Source: Phallus indusiatus
Taxonomy: Eukaryota > Basidiomycota > Agaricomycetes > Phallales > Phallaceae
Reading direction: 5' to 3'
Length of the DNA: 64,000 nucleotides
Assembly: GCA_027605045.1 (NCBI GenBank)
Contig: JAQFWX010000008.1
Coordinates: 930,001 to 994,000, forward strand
This document shows, piece by piece, positions 34,469 to 44,879 of this stretch. Each line of letters starts with the position of its first letter. The stretch's first letter is position 1. The notes under the pieces were generated by a model. That model had not been told where the DNA came from. It searched no databases and worked only from the letters and a program-made list of their open reading frames with translations. A program made the translations under genes and the position numbers.

Positions 34469-37400
34469 GTGGGTCGTAAAGACCTCACAGAACGAGTCCC
34501 CGTTTCTCCTGTCTCTGTTTCTTTTGATTCCGATTCTCTTGATTATAAAACATTAAAAGCAGTTAAATTTCTTCGTTTCAATTCCGTAGCTCTTTCCGAT
34601 CCCAAATCTTGTATATTGAACTTAACGTCCGAAATCCTTCCCGATCCGTTCCGAGGTCTTGTAGACTCCGGTTCCTCTAATTGTTTCATAGATAGTGACT
34701 TTGTTAAGAAAAACGACTTAGTTACCGAACCCATTGACCCGATCCCCATTATGCTTATCGATGGTACTGTTAATAATCATGTATCTAGTGTAGCTTCCCT
34801 TCCCATCCGCTTCCCCTCTGGAGAAGTACTCCCGATCCCTTTCTACGTGACACCCCTGGAATCAACCTGCGCTGTAGTACTTGGGCATGACTGGCTCCTC
34901 CGCTACAATCCTTTGATTGACTGGAGATTGAGCAGTGTAACCTTCCGAGACTCAGTAAAGGGCGAAACCTCCCCGAAGTCGACCTATGTGCGCGCAGCCT
35001 CGCTCACGCACACCGTGGACCCTGTCGTCCAACCCTCCCTAGAACTGTCACGTCCCGAACATCCCGTACAACCGATTGACATTGGTTTCCTGACTGCGAC
35101 CTCCTTTATGCGCGCTTGCAAAGTTAAAGGTTCGTCGGCATTCAAACTCAATTTCCCTAGGTCCCAGCCTGCTGAGCTTCACGCTCGCGCTGCATCTTTG
35201 GAATCTCCCGACCTTTCCACCATTCCCTCCGAGTACCATGACTATGCCGATGTTTTCTCCAAGCAACAGGCTAACTCATTACCTCCCCATCGACAATTCG
35301 ACCTTCAGATCGTTTTGGAAGAAGGCACCTCACCCCCTCTAGGACCCATCTATTCGTTGTCCCCTAGAGAGCTCGAGGCCCTTCGCGAATTCCTGGATGA
35401 AAACCTCGCAAGTGGTTTCATCCAACCCTCAACGTCGCCTCACGGCGCACCCGTCCTCTTTGTCAAGAAAAAGGATGGTTCCCTCCGCCTTTGTGTGGAT
35501 TTCCGTGGTCTCAACAAGATCACGAAGAAGGACCGTTACCCCCTTCCATTAATCTCCGATCTCTTAGACTCGCCTCGCAAGGCTCGCATCTACTCCAAGA
35601 TCGACTTGCAACACGCGTTCCATCTTGTTCGCGTTGCAGAAGGTGATGAATGGAAAACGGCCTTTAGGACTCGCTATGGCTCGTTTGAGTGGCTAGTAAT
35701 GCCTTTTGGATTGTCTAACGCCCCCTCTGTTTTCCAACGATTTGTCAACGAGGTCTTCGCCGACCTCTTAGATACTTCTGTTGTAGCTTACATTGACGAT
35801 CTATTAGTCTACTCTGACAGCCCAGAAGAGCACGTCCAACATGTGCGCGAAGTCTTGCGAAGACTCCGCCACCATAAGCTTTATGCTTCCGCCAAGAAGT
35901 GTGTTTGGCACACTGACAAGGTCGAATTCCTCGGCTTTGTCCTCGGCACAGAAGGGCTCTCGATGGACCCTTCCAAGGTCGAAGTAATCCAGAAGTGGCC
36001 TCCCCCTCGAAGGACCAAGGATATTCAGTCCTTCCTCGGGTTTGCCAATTTCTATCGTCGTTTCATCCATGACTACTCCAAAATAACAGTGCCACTAACA
36101 CGTTTAACACGTAAAGGTACTGACTGGGACTGGACAGATGAGTGTCAGCGAGCTTTCGATGCTCTCAAGGCCGCCTTTACCACGGCACCCGTCCTCACCC
36201 ATTGGATCCCCGATGCACCCCTTGTCATCGAAACCGACGCCTCGGACTACGCCCTCGCCGCGATCCTTTCCATCTATGTGAATGGTGACCTCCACCCTAT
36301 CGCCTTTCACTCTAGGACTTTTACTAGTCCCGAACTCAACTACGACGTCCACGATAAAGAATTATTGGCCATTTTCGAGGCCTTTAAACGCTGGCGTCAC
36401 TACCTCGAGGGATCTGCGACCCCTATCGATGTCATCACCGACCATAAGAATCTCGTCTATTTCTCCTCTACCAAAATGCTAACCCGCCGTCAAGCCCGTT
36501 GGTCTGAGTATCTCTCTCAGTTTAACCTCGTTATTCGATTCCGACCTGGCCGCCAAGGCGCCAAGCCCGATGCTCTAACTCGACGGTGGGACGTCTACGC
36601 AAAAGAGGGGAGTAGCGACTATGCCACTGTCAATCCTCACAACTTCCGACCTATGTTTTCCCAAGACCAGTTGGCATCGTCCCTTAGAGCAACATACTTA
36701 CTACCTCTAGCACTCCGAGGAGCCAAGATTATGGACATCGCCCAGCTCCATGAAGACATTCGCGCAGCCCTCCCTCATGATCCCCTATCCGCTCCCAACC
36801 TCGCATCCCCCTCCAACCCTTGGTCTTTGACCGATGGGTTACTCCGTTTCAAAGGCAAGATTTTCGTTCCCGACCAAAAAGACCTTCGCCTACGTGTTCT
36901 GCAAGACAAACACGACCATATCCTTGCCGGCCACTTCGGCCAGAACAAGACGCTCGAGCTAGTACAACGTGAATACTACTGGCCCGACCTCCGCGACTTC
37001 GTTCAAAACTTCGCCAAGACCTGCGACACATGCCTCCGAAACAAGTCCCAACGTCATAAGCCTTACGGGTTCCTAAAGCAACTCCCCATTCCCGACAAGC
37101 CATGGAACTCGATAAGCATGGACTTCATCGAGAAATTACCTGAGTCTGACGGTTTCACTGACATCCTCGTCATTGTAGATCGCCTAACCAAACAGGTCAT
37201 CTTTATCCCCACAGTCGACACCATCACTGCCCCCGAACTCGCCAAGCTCTTCGTGATGCACGTCTTCTCGAAACATGGCGTTCCGAGCCATGTTACTTCC
37301 GACCGTGGTTCTGAGTTCGTATCGAGGTTCTTCCGCTCCCTAGGCACAGCCCTCAACATGAAGCTTCACTTCACCTCGGGATATCATCCCGAGGGCGATG

Positions 37401-38224
37401 GCCAAACGGAACGAATGAACCAGACCTTGGAACAGTACCTCCGCGTGTACTGTAACTACCAGCAGGACAATTGGTCCGAACTCTTACCACTCGCAGAGTT
37501 CGCATACAACAACTCCGTCTCTGCCACCACCGGAATCACCCCGTTCTTTGCCAACAAAGGCTATCACCCCAATCTCGAAGTCCACCTAGACCGTACCCTA
37601 TCTTCCGAACCAGCCCGAACCTTCGTCACTGACCTCGGAGAACTCCATGAAGAGCTCAAACAGCACATCGCCGATGCACAACGACGCTATCAGCATAGTG
37701 CTGACCAACGACGTTCCGAACCACCAGCATTCAAGATCGGCGACAAAGCCTACGTCAAATCCAAGTTCATCTCGACAACCCGACCCTCCAAGAAGCTCGC
37801 CGAAAGGTTCTTAGGACCTTACAAGATCATTGCCCAACCAGGCTCCCTGTCGTACACCCTCAAGCTCCCTCCTCACATGCGAGCCATTCACCCCATGTTC
37901 CACGTATCCATGCTCGAACCTCACGTCCCGAACACCATTCCGAACCGAGTGCAACCTCCCCCACCACCAGTCGAAGTCGACAGTGTGATGGAGTACGAGG
38001 TCGCCGAGGTTTTAGACTCTAAGTTGGACCGACGTTGCCGTATACAGCTCCACTACTACGTGCGATGGCTAGGCTATGAAGGCACCGATGAAGAGTTTTC
38101 CTGGATCAACGCCTCCGACATAGCCAACGCTCCCGATGTCGTAGCAGCGTTCCACGAAGCTTACCCCGATAAACCTGGCCCAGACCCAAGATTCTTTAGC
38201 CCCATTTCCGAAGTAGATACTTAA
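34469..38224 (+). CDS. Gypsy-1 Pol polyprotein
   Basis: 1251 residues from a GTG codon. The frame is open upstream to the slippery site, so translation probably enters by -1 frameshifting rather than its own start. Domains in order: aspartic protease (GLVDSGSSNCFID), reverse transcriptase (FVKKKDGSLRLCVDFRGLN, VVAYIDDLLVYS), RNase H (IETDASDYALAAILS), integrase with zinc finger (HFGQNKTLEL...CDTCLRNK) and DDE core (MDFIEKLP, TSDRGSEFVSRFF, ERMNQTLEQYLR), and a C-terminal chromodomain (EVLDSKLDRR, YYVRWLGYEG). No internal stop. The protein should be catalytically complete. Confidence 0.9.
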   Translation: MGRKDLTERVPVSPVSVSFDSDSLDYKTLKAVKFLRFNSVALSDPKSCILNLTSEILPDPFRGLVDSGSSNCFIDSDFVKKNDLVTEPIDPIPIMLIDGTVNNHVSSVASLPIRFPSGEVLPIPFYVTPLESTCAVVLGHDWLLRYNPLIDWRLSSVTFRDSVKGETSPKSTYVRAASLTHTVDPVVQPSLELSRPEHPVQPIDIGFLTATSFMRACKVKGSSAFKLNFPRSQPAELHARAASLESPDLSTIPSEYHDYADVFSKQQANSLPPHRQFDLQIVLEEGTSPPLGPIYSLSPRELEALREFLDENLASGFIQPSTSPHGAPVLFVKKKDGSLRLCVDFRGLNKITKKDRYPLPLISDLLDSPRKARIYSKIDLQHAFHLVRVAEGDEWKTAFRTRYGSFEWLVMPFGLSNAPSVFQRFVNEVFADLLDTSVVAYIDDLLVYSDSPEEHVQHVREVLRRLRHHKLYASAKKCVWHTDKVEFLGFVLGTEGLSMDPSKVEVIQKWPPPRRTKDIQSFLGFANFYRRFIHDYSKITVPLTRLTRKGTDWDWTDECQRAFDALKAAFTTAPVLTHWIPDAPLVIETDASDYALAAILSIYVNGDLHPIAFHSRTFTSPELNYDVHDKELLAIFEAFKRWRHYLEGSATPIDVITDHKNLVYFSSTKMLTRRQARWSEYLSQFNLVIRFRPGRQGAKPDALTRRWDVYAKEGSSDYATVNPHNFRPMFSQDQLASSLRATYLLPLALRGAKIMDIAQLHEDIRAALPHDPLSAPNLASPSNPWSLTDGLLRFKGKIFVPDQKDLRLRVLQDKHDHILAGHFGQNKTLELVQREYYWPDLRDFVQNFAKTCDTCLRNKSQRHKPYGFLKQLPIPDKPWNSISMDFIEKLPESDGFTDILVIVDRLTKQVIFIPTVDTITAPELAKLFVMHVFSKHGVPSHVTSDRGSEFVSRFFRSLGTALNMKLHFTSGYHPEGDGQTERMNQTLEQYLRVYCNYQQDNWSELLPLAEFAYNNSVSATTGITPFFANKGYHPNLEVHLDRTLSSEPARTFVTDLGELHEELKQHIADAQRRYQHSADQRRSEPPAFKIGDKAYVKSKFISTTRPSKKLAERFLGPYKIIAQPGSLSYTLKLPPHMRAIHPMFHVSMLEPHVPNTIPNRVQPPPPPVEVDSVMEYEVAEVLDSKLDRRCRIQLHYYVRWLGYEGTDEEFSWINASDIANAPDVVAAFHEAYPDKPGPDPRFFSPISEVDT

Positions 38225-38329
38225 AACGTCCCTTTTCTTTTCTTTCCTTTCCCTTTCCCGAACCTTATCACACCTCGATCATAGGTAGAATAAGAAACAA
38301 AAGAAAATTAAAATTATTAGTACAAGTAA

Positions 38330-39578
38330 TTACTCTACGTCCATAGTATCTTGGGTCTCAACGACCTCTTTTTCTCCTTCCTTCCCCTTTCCTTTTCCCG
38401 TCCCGACCTCCGTTCCACCCTTCTCCCGATCTTCCTCCTCTCCTTCGTCATCCGAGCCTTCTCCGCTATCCTCGATCGGCTCCTTCCCGACCTTACTAGA
38501 GCCCTCACCCCGATCCTCCTCGAAGTCTTCGATCGGCGATGTGAAGCGGTGCCTATTTCGCCTCTCCTCCAACTCCTTCGCATCCTCCTCTGTCGCGAGC
38601 CTTAAATCTTGTTCGGCCGACTTCAACCAATTGTCTGGGTCTGGCACGTCCAACCAACCCGCCAGCCTCGCTGCTTTCGCGACCTCGCCAATGATCCTAG
38701 TCTGATGAAGTTGGGCCGAGAAGAGGCTCCCCAAAACCTCGTTTAGCTTTCTCAGCTCTACCACCTGGTCCTCCGAAGCCTTCACCTTCCTTTTTTCGAG
38801 TCGCAAAGCCACCGACTCTGCCGAAGTATCGACCTTGCGACGCTTCTTTGGGGGTTCGCCTGGGACCTCTGTTTCCGGCGACTCCCACGGCCACTTGCAC
38901 CCTATCCGACGTGCCGAACACGTCAAACACGTCCCTTTCGGGCCCTCCACACTTTTCACCTTACAAGGCCACCCTTTCTTCTGGGGACCTCCGACGCGGC
39001 AATTTGCACATCGCTCCTCTTCAGGGAGCTCGAATCCGCCGATCTTCGAGACGTCGGTAGTAACTTTGCCAGTTCTTTTCTTCACTGGCTTGTCAACGAT
39101 TCCCTGAAAAGCCCGAGTCAGTAACTGATCGAAATAACCCCAACGAACCCACCATAGAGTGGGCCGCCAGACCAACTGCAGCAAGGTTCACCGCCTCCCA
39201 CCCAGTAGGAGCAAGCGCTTCGCCAAGGCTACAGATTTCACGCACCTCCTCCCTACTGAGGGGCGACTTCTCTATGGTCTCTCGCATCCGCTTCGCCGAC
39301 GCCTGCTTGGCCTTCAAGACCTCCGCCTCCCGTTCCCGCCTCTCCTTCTCTTCCCGCTCCTTCCGAGCCTTCTCCAGAGCCTCTCGCTCCTCCCTCTCCC
39401 GACGTTCCCGCTCTAATCTCTCAGCCTCTTCCCTCCGCTGCTCCTCGACCTCTTCGCAACGACTTCGGTAGATTTGGCGCTGCAATTCGCGCTCCTTTTC
39501 CCGAACAATTTTAGGAACCTCGACATCGGGGTAGCTTGGGTCGGGGGTGAGTTGTCGGATGGTTGGGGGGACAGACAT
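38330..39578 (-). CDS. Antisense, spliced gene inside Gypsy-1 (coiled coil + Cys-rich finger)
   Basis: It lies between pol and the 3' LTR on the opposite strand. Exon 1 (39578-39153) begins MSVPPTIRQLTPDPSYPDVE and encodes a long Arg/Glu coiled coil (residues ~25-105). A 49-base intron (39152-39104, GTGGGTT...TTTTCAG) joins it in phase to exon 2 (39103-38330). Exon 2 has six cysteines arranged C-x2-C-x11-C-x11-C-x2-C-x6-C (CANC...CLTC...CKW), a basic KKRRK motif, and an acidic end. About 399 residues. An in-frame ATG at 39626 is an alternative start. The finger resembles DNA-binding-type clusters in mushroom proteins, but I do not recognise the family. Function is unknown; a nuclear role for the element is a guess. 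Confidence 0.65.
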
Positions 39579-39726
39579 TGAGCGTAGAATTAAGGGTAAA
39601 GACAGGACTTTGGAAAATTTATCCAAAGTCCACGCCTTTTATCCAACCAGCCCGAAGTTTTTCAAACCCAGATGAAACACTAACCTCGCGAACGGCCGCG
39701 CGGTCGCGGCCTTAAGGGGGAGATAC

Positions 39727-40353
39727 TGTCACGCCCGCGTAACACCTCGCTTAAGCGGAGCTCCGCTCATTCCTTTTACGTACCTCGCTTATATTCTTTT
39801 TGTTTCCCCGTTCCGAACCATTTCCTTTTCCGTCCTTGTTATCTTGTTGTAACCCGTTTCAGGTCTCTATTTAGTTTCATAGCTATTTAAAGATCGAGCT
39901 TCCTGTAACTACTTCTCCAGTTCTGATATAGATCTTATTCCGCCCAATCTCTCACACGTTTCATATCTCGATCCAATCTCATCTCAGATCCCTTGTCGTC
40001 GTTGACGGCGTCCTCGAACGTCGTCGGCGACGTTGCGTCTATCTTCTTCAACAACTACCTCTGACCAACTTCTCCGACCCCATTCCTAACTCCAAGACTC
40101 CGACGTCCTCCGACTCAGTCTCTACCCAGAACCTCCGACGTTGTTAAAGCCTCGGAGAACTCACCCTAGACCCCTGTACGTGGCCCGACCTAGTACTAAC
40201 CTAGGAAAGCCTCGTAGCCCTGCCCCGACCCGAAATTGTTGGTGACGCACCGTGAGGGCGCAACTCAAGAGTAAGTTGAAGCCGACCAACATCCGACCCA
40301 CGTCCGATCCTGTCCCGAGCCTCGCTTAGTCATCCCGACCCCGGCGCGTAACA
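39727..40353 (+). repeat. Gypsy-1 3' LTR
   Basis: 627 bp, preceded by the polypurine tract cttaagggggagatac, followed by GATCC and the right end of the hAT-like element. Confidence 0.88.
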
Positions 40354-40392
40354 GATCCAACCCGTTGAGAGCCTTACTGTTGAACAGTGAAC

Positions 40393-40520
40393 CCGTCCTT
40401 CACTAGCTTCACTAATAACAATCATAATGTGAGCTAATTGGCAGACTTTTCTGTACAGGGTTCAGGCTAAGGCTCACGGCGACGGTGGAACCACGATCTA
40501 TGAAGATAATCTTCCTATAA
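40393..40520 (+). pseudogene. GH30-type relic 3, right part
   Basis: Continuation of the relic interrupted at 21204. It includes 'actttt ctgtacagggttcaggctaaggctcacggcgacggtgga', which also ends the relics at 3070-3120 and 55490-55540. Convergent with copy D. Confidence 0.55.
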
Positions 40521-40676
40521 TAATTTGTTTCGTAGGATAAAACATACATGCATGTGTTTAAACAAATAACATAGAGAGGGAGATATTGTGAGGTGCGAGG
40601 AAACACCACCAAACTAGTCGCGAATGTAACTGCAGCGATTGTGAACACCCTGTGAAATCCGATGTTCGTGAAAGCG

Positions 40677-43561
40677 TTACTCAGTCTTATGAGCGTCGAC
40701 TGATCCACCCTCTGCTTCATTGCTCCCTCCATCTTCTGCTTCAGCATCCTCTTCGTCATCTGCTTCATCCTCTTCATCCTCTGCTGTATGATAAATTTCG
40801 GAGCTATCAGAATCCTGATCAGAATCTTGTGAAAAAGTGAGAAATTGATGCAGCAATTACGACTCAATTTAGGCTCACCGTCGGATACATCGCCTGATTC
40901 AGGTTGAATAGGACATATTAAAGGAAGACCGCAAATACGAGCACCTTCATCGCTTTTTGGATCGATTCCCAACACAGTGTGAGTCTTTTGGATAAACTCA
41001 AAAACTTCATGAGAAACGCTGAGCACACGGAGGGTTCGATGAATTTGAACTCTGGATGAATTTGGGTCGAAACCGAGGGTGTCCATATCAGAACAGCATA
41101 GTCTCTTGGACCCCAAACGATCAAGAGACCAATATGTATCCAGCATTTCATCGCGCACTGCTGGTTTCGAAATGAAGTAGTATAACTCTCTATACCCAGA
41201 AGTTCCAACCGAACACCTGAGCCTGGAAGGAATCTGGATGTGCCACGAGAATCCAGTAACTACATTGACCGTATGTTTGGATAAATCATCTGTACAATGA
41301 CATGACAATAGTGGAATTGGCGTACCAACGCAAATTTCCCAAGGCACGAACATTCCATCGGTTCTTGCAAGTAAGAAGCCAATTTGACTGACATATCCAC
41401 AAGCCAATCGTTGCCAGGCAGCATAATCCGAATCTTCGACATCACATTCAACCACCACTGTCTGGATATCGTCGATAGCCGAAATGCCTGCTGCATCTAC
41501 AGGAACGCGAATCCTGGAAACATTCAAGTGATATTCAATACCGCTACATGATGGGAAACGTGATATACCTGAAATGTTCACCACAATCTTCGATGGTCAC
41601 CTTTGTATGCAGTATTTCATTATGAACAGACCAATCTAATGATGATGGTTCTTTGCATGGAATAAACCCTAATACAGTTGCGTCCGAAGCGTCGAGTGAA
41701 TCGTTGTGTTGATCGGCTGATAAAATGTAACCAGTGTAGACAGAATATGTTGGTCCGGAGACGTCCTTCCATCTATCGACATATATGACACCATAGAGAT
41801 CCCATAAGAAAGAGGAGACCAAGGGAACATTCGATCTTGGGGACAAACGCAGCATGTTTACTCTTTCCATAATCTTGTTTGACTCCCCTGGATATAGATC
41901 TTTAATATGCACCGTCATCCGCTGAGTAGCAGGGACAACTTGTAGAATATTCGGCGACCATTCCTGAACTCACAATAATAATTTTTCATGCGTTTTAGAA
42001 ATGAGAAAAATGAACTAACAAATACGACAACCCCGCGTCCATCTATAACGTTCACATAACAAGAGGCAAGATATCCATCCTCACGGCCTTTGAAACCGAT
42101 AAACTCGCCAGAGAATTCCAGATCCCGCCAAGATATAATGGCATGGTGAGATATACCCCCTGCCACATAGAGACAGCCTTCCTGTAAGCAAAAAAAAAGC
42201 AAACGGTGAGATACAAACAATCGGCGGAATCGTGGTCGGTTCAAGCTCACACGATAAGACCAACTCTGAGATGTATTGAAGAAGAAATTTCATCAAATAT
42301 TATGGCGACTCACTGCAAACTGCAAATCTATGTACTGACCCAATACATCGCTGAATCTTAAATTGAATTGATCAAATGGGATGCACCACGCTATATACAT
42401 AAATCGTAAGTTTTGATTTTCATTTTGTGAAGCAACATAGACGAACGGTTGTGGAAAACAAGACCAGGGCTTTCTTTTGACGTGATTATGCCAAAAAGCT
42501 GCAACACATTTGGATGACTTGCACGAAGAATGAGTTACCGTTGATAGCTATTTCCCGAGAGGAGAGCGTATTACCGATATCGTGAATACCACTCCTTTTC
42601 TTTTTTGAACCTCTGTTGAAAGTATAAGAATATAGCGTTAACGCGGCAGTACCTTCTTGTATCACGCACGAAATCAGCATCCCGACCTTTGTAGACACGA
42701 ACCATCCGTGTCTGACTCTCTTGTTTCCATCGGACCTCCCAGTGTTCAACTTGTCCATTCGAGCTATTCTTGAGCACGTTTAGATCATAAACGCTGATTC
42801 TTTCGGGCTGGTTATTTTCAGAAGATTTCAGAACGTGAACGACTAACCCGACCTACATCAGAGTCCATCGTGTTGCTGCTTATTTGTAGACGTATGATTC
42901 CTCTAAACTAGATGTGGCACTGAAATGAGATCAGAGCTGCTTCAAATATATTCGTGCACACCATAAGATTATTCCGGAACTTTTCTATTTGATTTTGATA
43001 TCGCACTAACGAATCTTTTTCACGATCAGCTGTGAAATAACCACGAAGGAATTTCGGTTTATCCGATTTATTGAATGTCTTGAGATCGTCGGATATATGT
43101 TGCAAGTATCTATTCCAACGGATTCAGGTCTTGATATTTATAGGTGCAGAATTGCATACCGGTAAAACGTTTCGCAATCTTTTTCAAAGTGATTCAACGA
43201 GGACGTGGTTTCGGAATTCTTCTTAGTCTCTTCATGAAGTATCTGCAGGATTGTTGTGACAGTAATTGTTAGCTCCCTATAACTATCTTGGTTTTGTTGC
43301 ATTTGCTGATTTCTCATCAGTTGAGTTCCATATATCCATTATCTGACTCACTTGAATAGGCTTTAGCAGAGTCTTAACTAACTCTGCTGCGCCCTTTAGA
43401 TATGGGAATGGCAGAAGACCGCCAGCGGCACTAGCTAATTCAGCAACTTGGAAAGCATTAGATACCCAGTCGGTTTCTTTTCGTAAAACTGATACTGTTG
43501 TTGAAGCTGATGCCTCAGGCTCTTTCTGGGGACCAGTAGACCTTTTCTTTAGAAAACCCAT
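40677..43561 (-). CDS. Helical cell-death-like domain + pseudokinase protein, copy D
   Basis: Start MGFLKKRSTGPQKEPEASAS at 43561, stop TAA at 40677-40679, same 14-exon plan as copy A. All splice sites and frames inspected are intact. Kinase-like segment: VRVYKGRDADF, then RFKKEKEWYSRYRHPNVLQL. C-terminal core: DTYWSLDRLGS and GIDPKSDEGARICGLP. The tail DQDSDSSEIYHTAEDEEDEA is longer than that of copy A by repeats of a gaagaggatgaagcagatga-like unit. It lacks ~6 residues around the NVCVG segment. It sits between the transposon nest and a BRAP fragment. Confidence 0.78.
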
Positions 43562-43739
43562 ACTTTGGAGAGTGATTGTGTGGCGTAAAGTGCTGCATGA
43601 TATATCAATCTACTTCGATATTTTATATTTCGATTGCGCGCTTTTCCTGTGCCTGTCAGGAAGCTTCAATGTCATCTAATCGGAGCTGCATTGTGTTAAG
43701 ATGCGCGCTTGCCCTCAAACTTAATGACTTACATTTTAG

Positions 43740-44330
43740 TAACAGTCTCATACGTCAAAACTCTCAACTCTACTGGGCGCGTTGAGTGGACGATCATTGT
43801 ATTCTTGTGCGAAGAGCACGGCGTCGTCCTTAGATTTTAACTTTAGAAACACTATTGAGCGATTGGGTGACGAATCGCTAAAAGGACAAAACAAATCATT
43901 AGTTCTCCGAAAGACCCGTAAAACAAGAGCTGAATGGATCACCGAATCATCTCAAATGCGCCACACTCTCCGAAGCAGGTGCAATAAAAGTGATAAAATC
44001 AACAGGCGTCATGTACGATGGCACAGCAAGAACAGCAAGAACAGCAAGAGTCGTTCCATCGTTTGAATCTTCCACTTTGACGACGACATCTAATTCCAAT
44101 GGGGTTTCTAACATTTGTAGAAGAAGAGTAGGTGCTCTTATTTTTCCTCCTCCTCTTCTCTCCGGTCATGATTGTTGACAAACGTCGCAATGTTTGATTA
44201 TAATTGAGCGTGTCGATCATGATATATGTGTACAACGCCTTTGGGTAAGAATCGGCGTGCTTCCTTATGAGGGGATATGCGTTTTGGAGGGTTGGTGCCC
44301 GGATTTATCTGAGCTCTTTACAACAGATTT
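43740..44330 (-). pseudogene. BRAP2/Etp1-like N-terminal fragment (relic at copy D)
   Basis: Minus-strand segments HSALVLRVFRRTNDLFCPF and LKSKDDAVLFAQEYNDRPLN match the relic at copy A. The first exon (around 44020-44235, TYNYNQT..., acidic/basic low complexity, DDGTTLAV-like) carries frameshifts. The RING, UBP finger and coiled coil are missing downstream, where copy D's leader follows. The C-terminal half of a BRAP gene lies upstream instead (44880-45960), in the wrong order for one gene. Confidence 0.55.
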
Positions 44331-44879
44331 ATTCTTTTCTACGAGAAATTAGCGTTAGATTCTTAGGGAGAAGTAAAGTTTAAAAACCTACGATGAAGTT
44401 TAGAAACAGAAGTCCGAGTGTTCTCCTGTCCAATCACTGGTAACAATCCTCCCGAACCTCCAATCGTTCGTCGTCTTTCCGTTGTTGTTGAAATCGGTAT
44501 GATAATGAATATCAATCGCTTTGAAATGGCGGCGCGAGAGTAGTTTTCAAATGGTTTTTTGGACCAAGGGGAATTCGGGAAAGTATGGTGGTAGCATTTG
44601 GTTAATCGGAATGGAAGGCTATAATTGTTCATGACATCTAAGTTAGGTACGGCACAACGGATGTTCAAACGTTCAATATTTATTAACTCTGGGAAGATGT
44701 CCTCAGTTCCCCGGCGCCAGCCTTTACTTCGATAGCCCATCCGTCTCTTTCTTCTGCCTTGTCACCTTCGTGTTTATAACTGACAAGGTCTCCTAGCCGT
44801 TTGTAAAGAGAGGTGACGCGTGTAATGCGATAGAAAGTATGTATTTTAATAGAAATAACGATATAATAGTGTTTGTCAT
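44331..44879. other. Intergenic, BRAP-upstream repeat
   Basis: 44400-44600 repeats the 'tttccgttgttgttgaaatcggtatgataatgaatat' block also found at 7094 and 46055. No gene is recognised in the remainder. Confidence 0.4.

Larger units (their letters stand above)
31927..40353 (+). mobile_element. Gypsy-1 chromodomain retrotransposon (young copy)
   Basis: Plus-strand Ty3/Gypsy element with apparently identical 627-bp LTRs (31927-32553 and 39727-40353). It contains gag, pol, an antisense gene and a polypurine tract (aagggggagatac) before the 3' LTR. Its flanks do not match each other: CCTGG on the left and GATCC on the right. GATCC instead pairs with the flank of the older LTR piece at 21754. Confidence 0.88.
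21205..40384. mobile_element. hAT-like non-autonomous element, host of the nested retrotransposons
   Basis: The outer ends are inverted copies of taaggctctcaacgggtt (21208-21225 and 40359-40376). The flanks are an 8-bp direct repeat CAGTGAAC (21197-21204 and 40385-40392), as expected for hAT transposition. Paralogous uninserted sites at 3028 and 55440 ('gctaggacaatgaacccg') show one copy of this sequence, supporting an insertion. Without the Gypsy material the element is only about 0.58 kb, rich in self-complementary gggtacccgtacccgcggg repeats, with no transposase, so it is MITE-like. Confidence 0.65.

Noticed and set aside
40412..41584. A continuous 390-codon frame in copy D suggesting no introns at the 3' end
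   Set aside because: Two introns there happen to lack stops, but donor and acceptor sites match the other copies and the final intron must be removed to reach the acidic tail frame.
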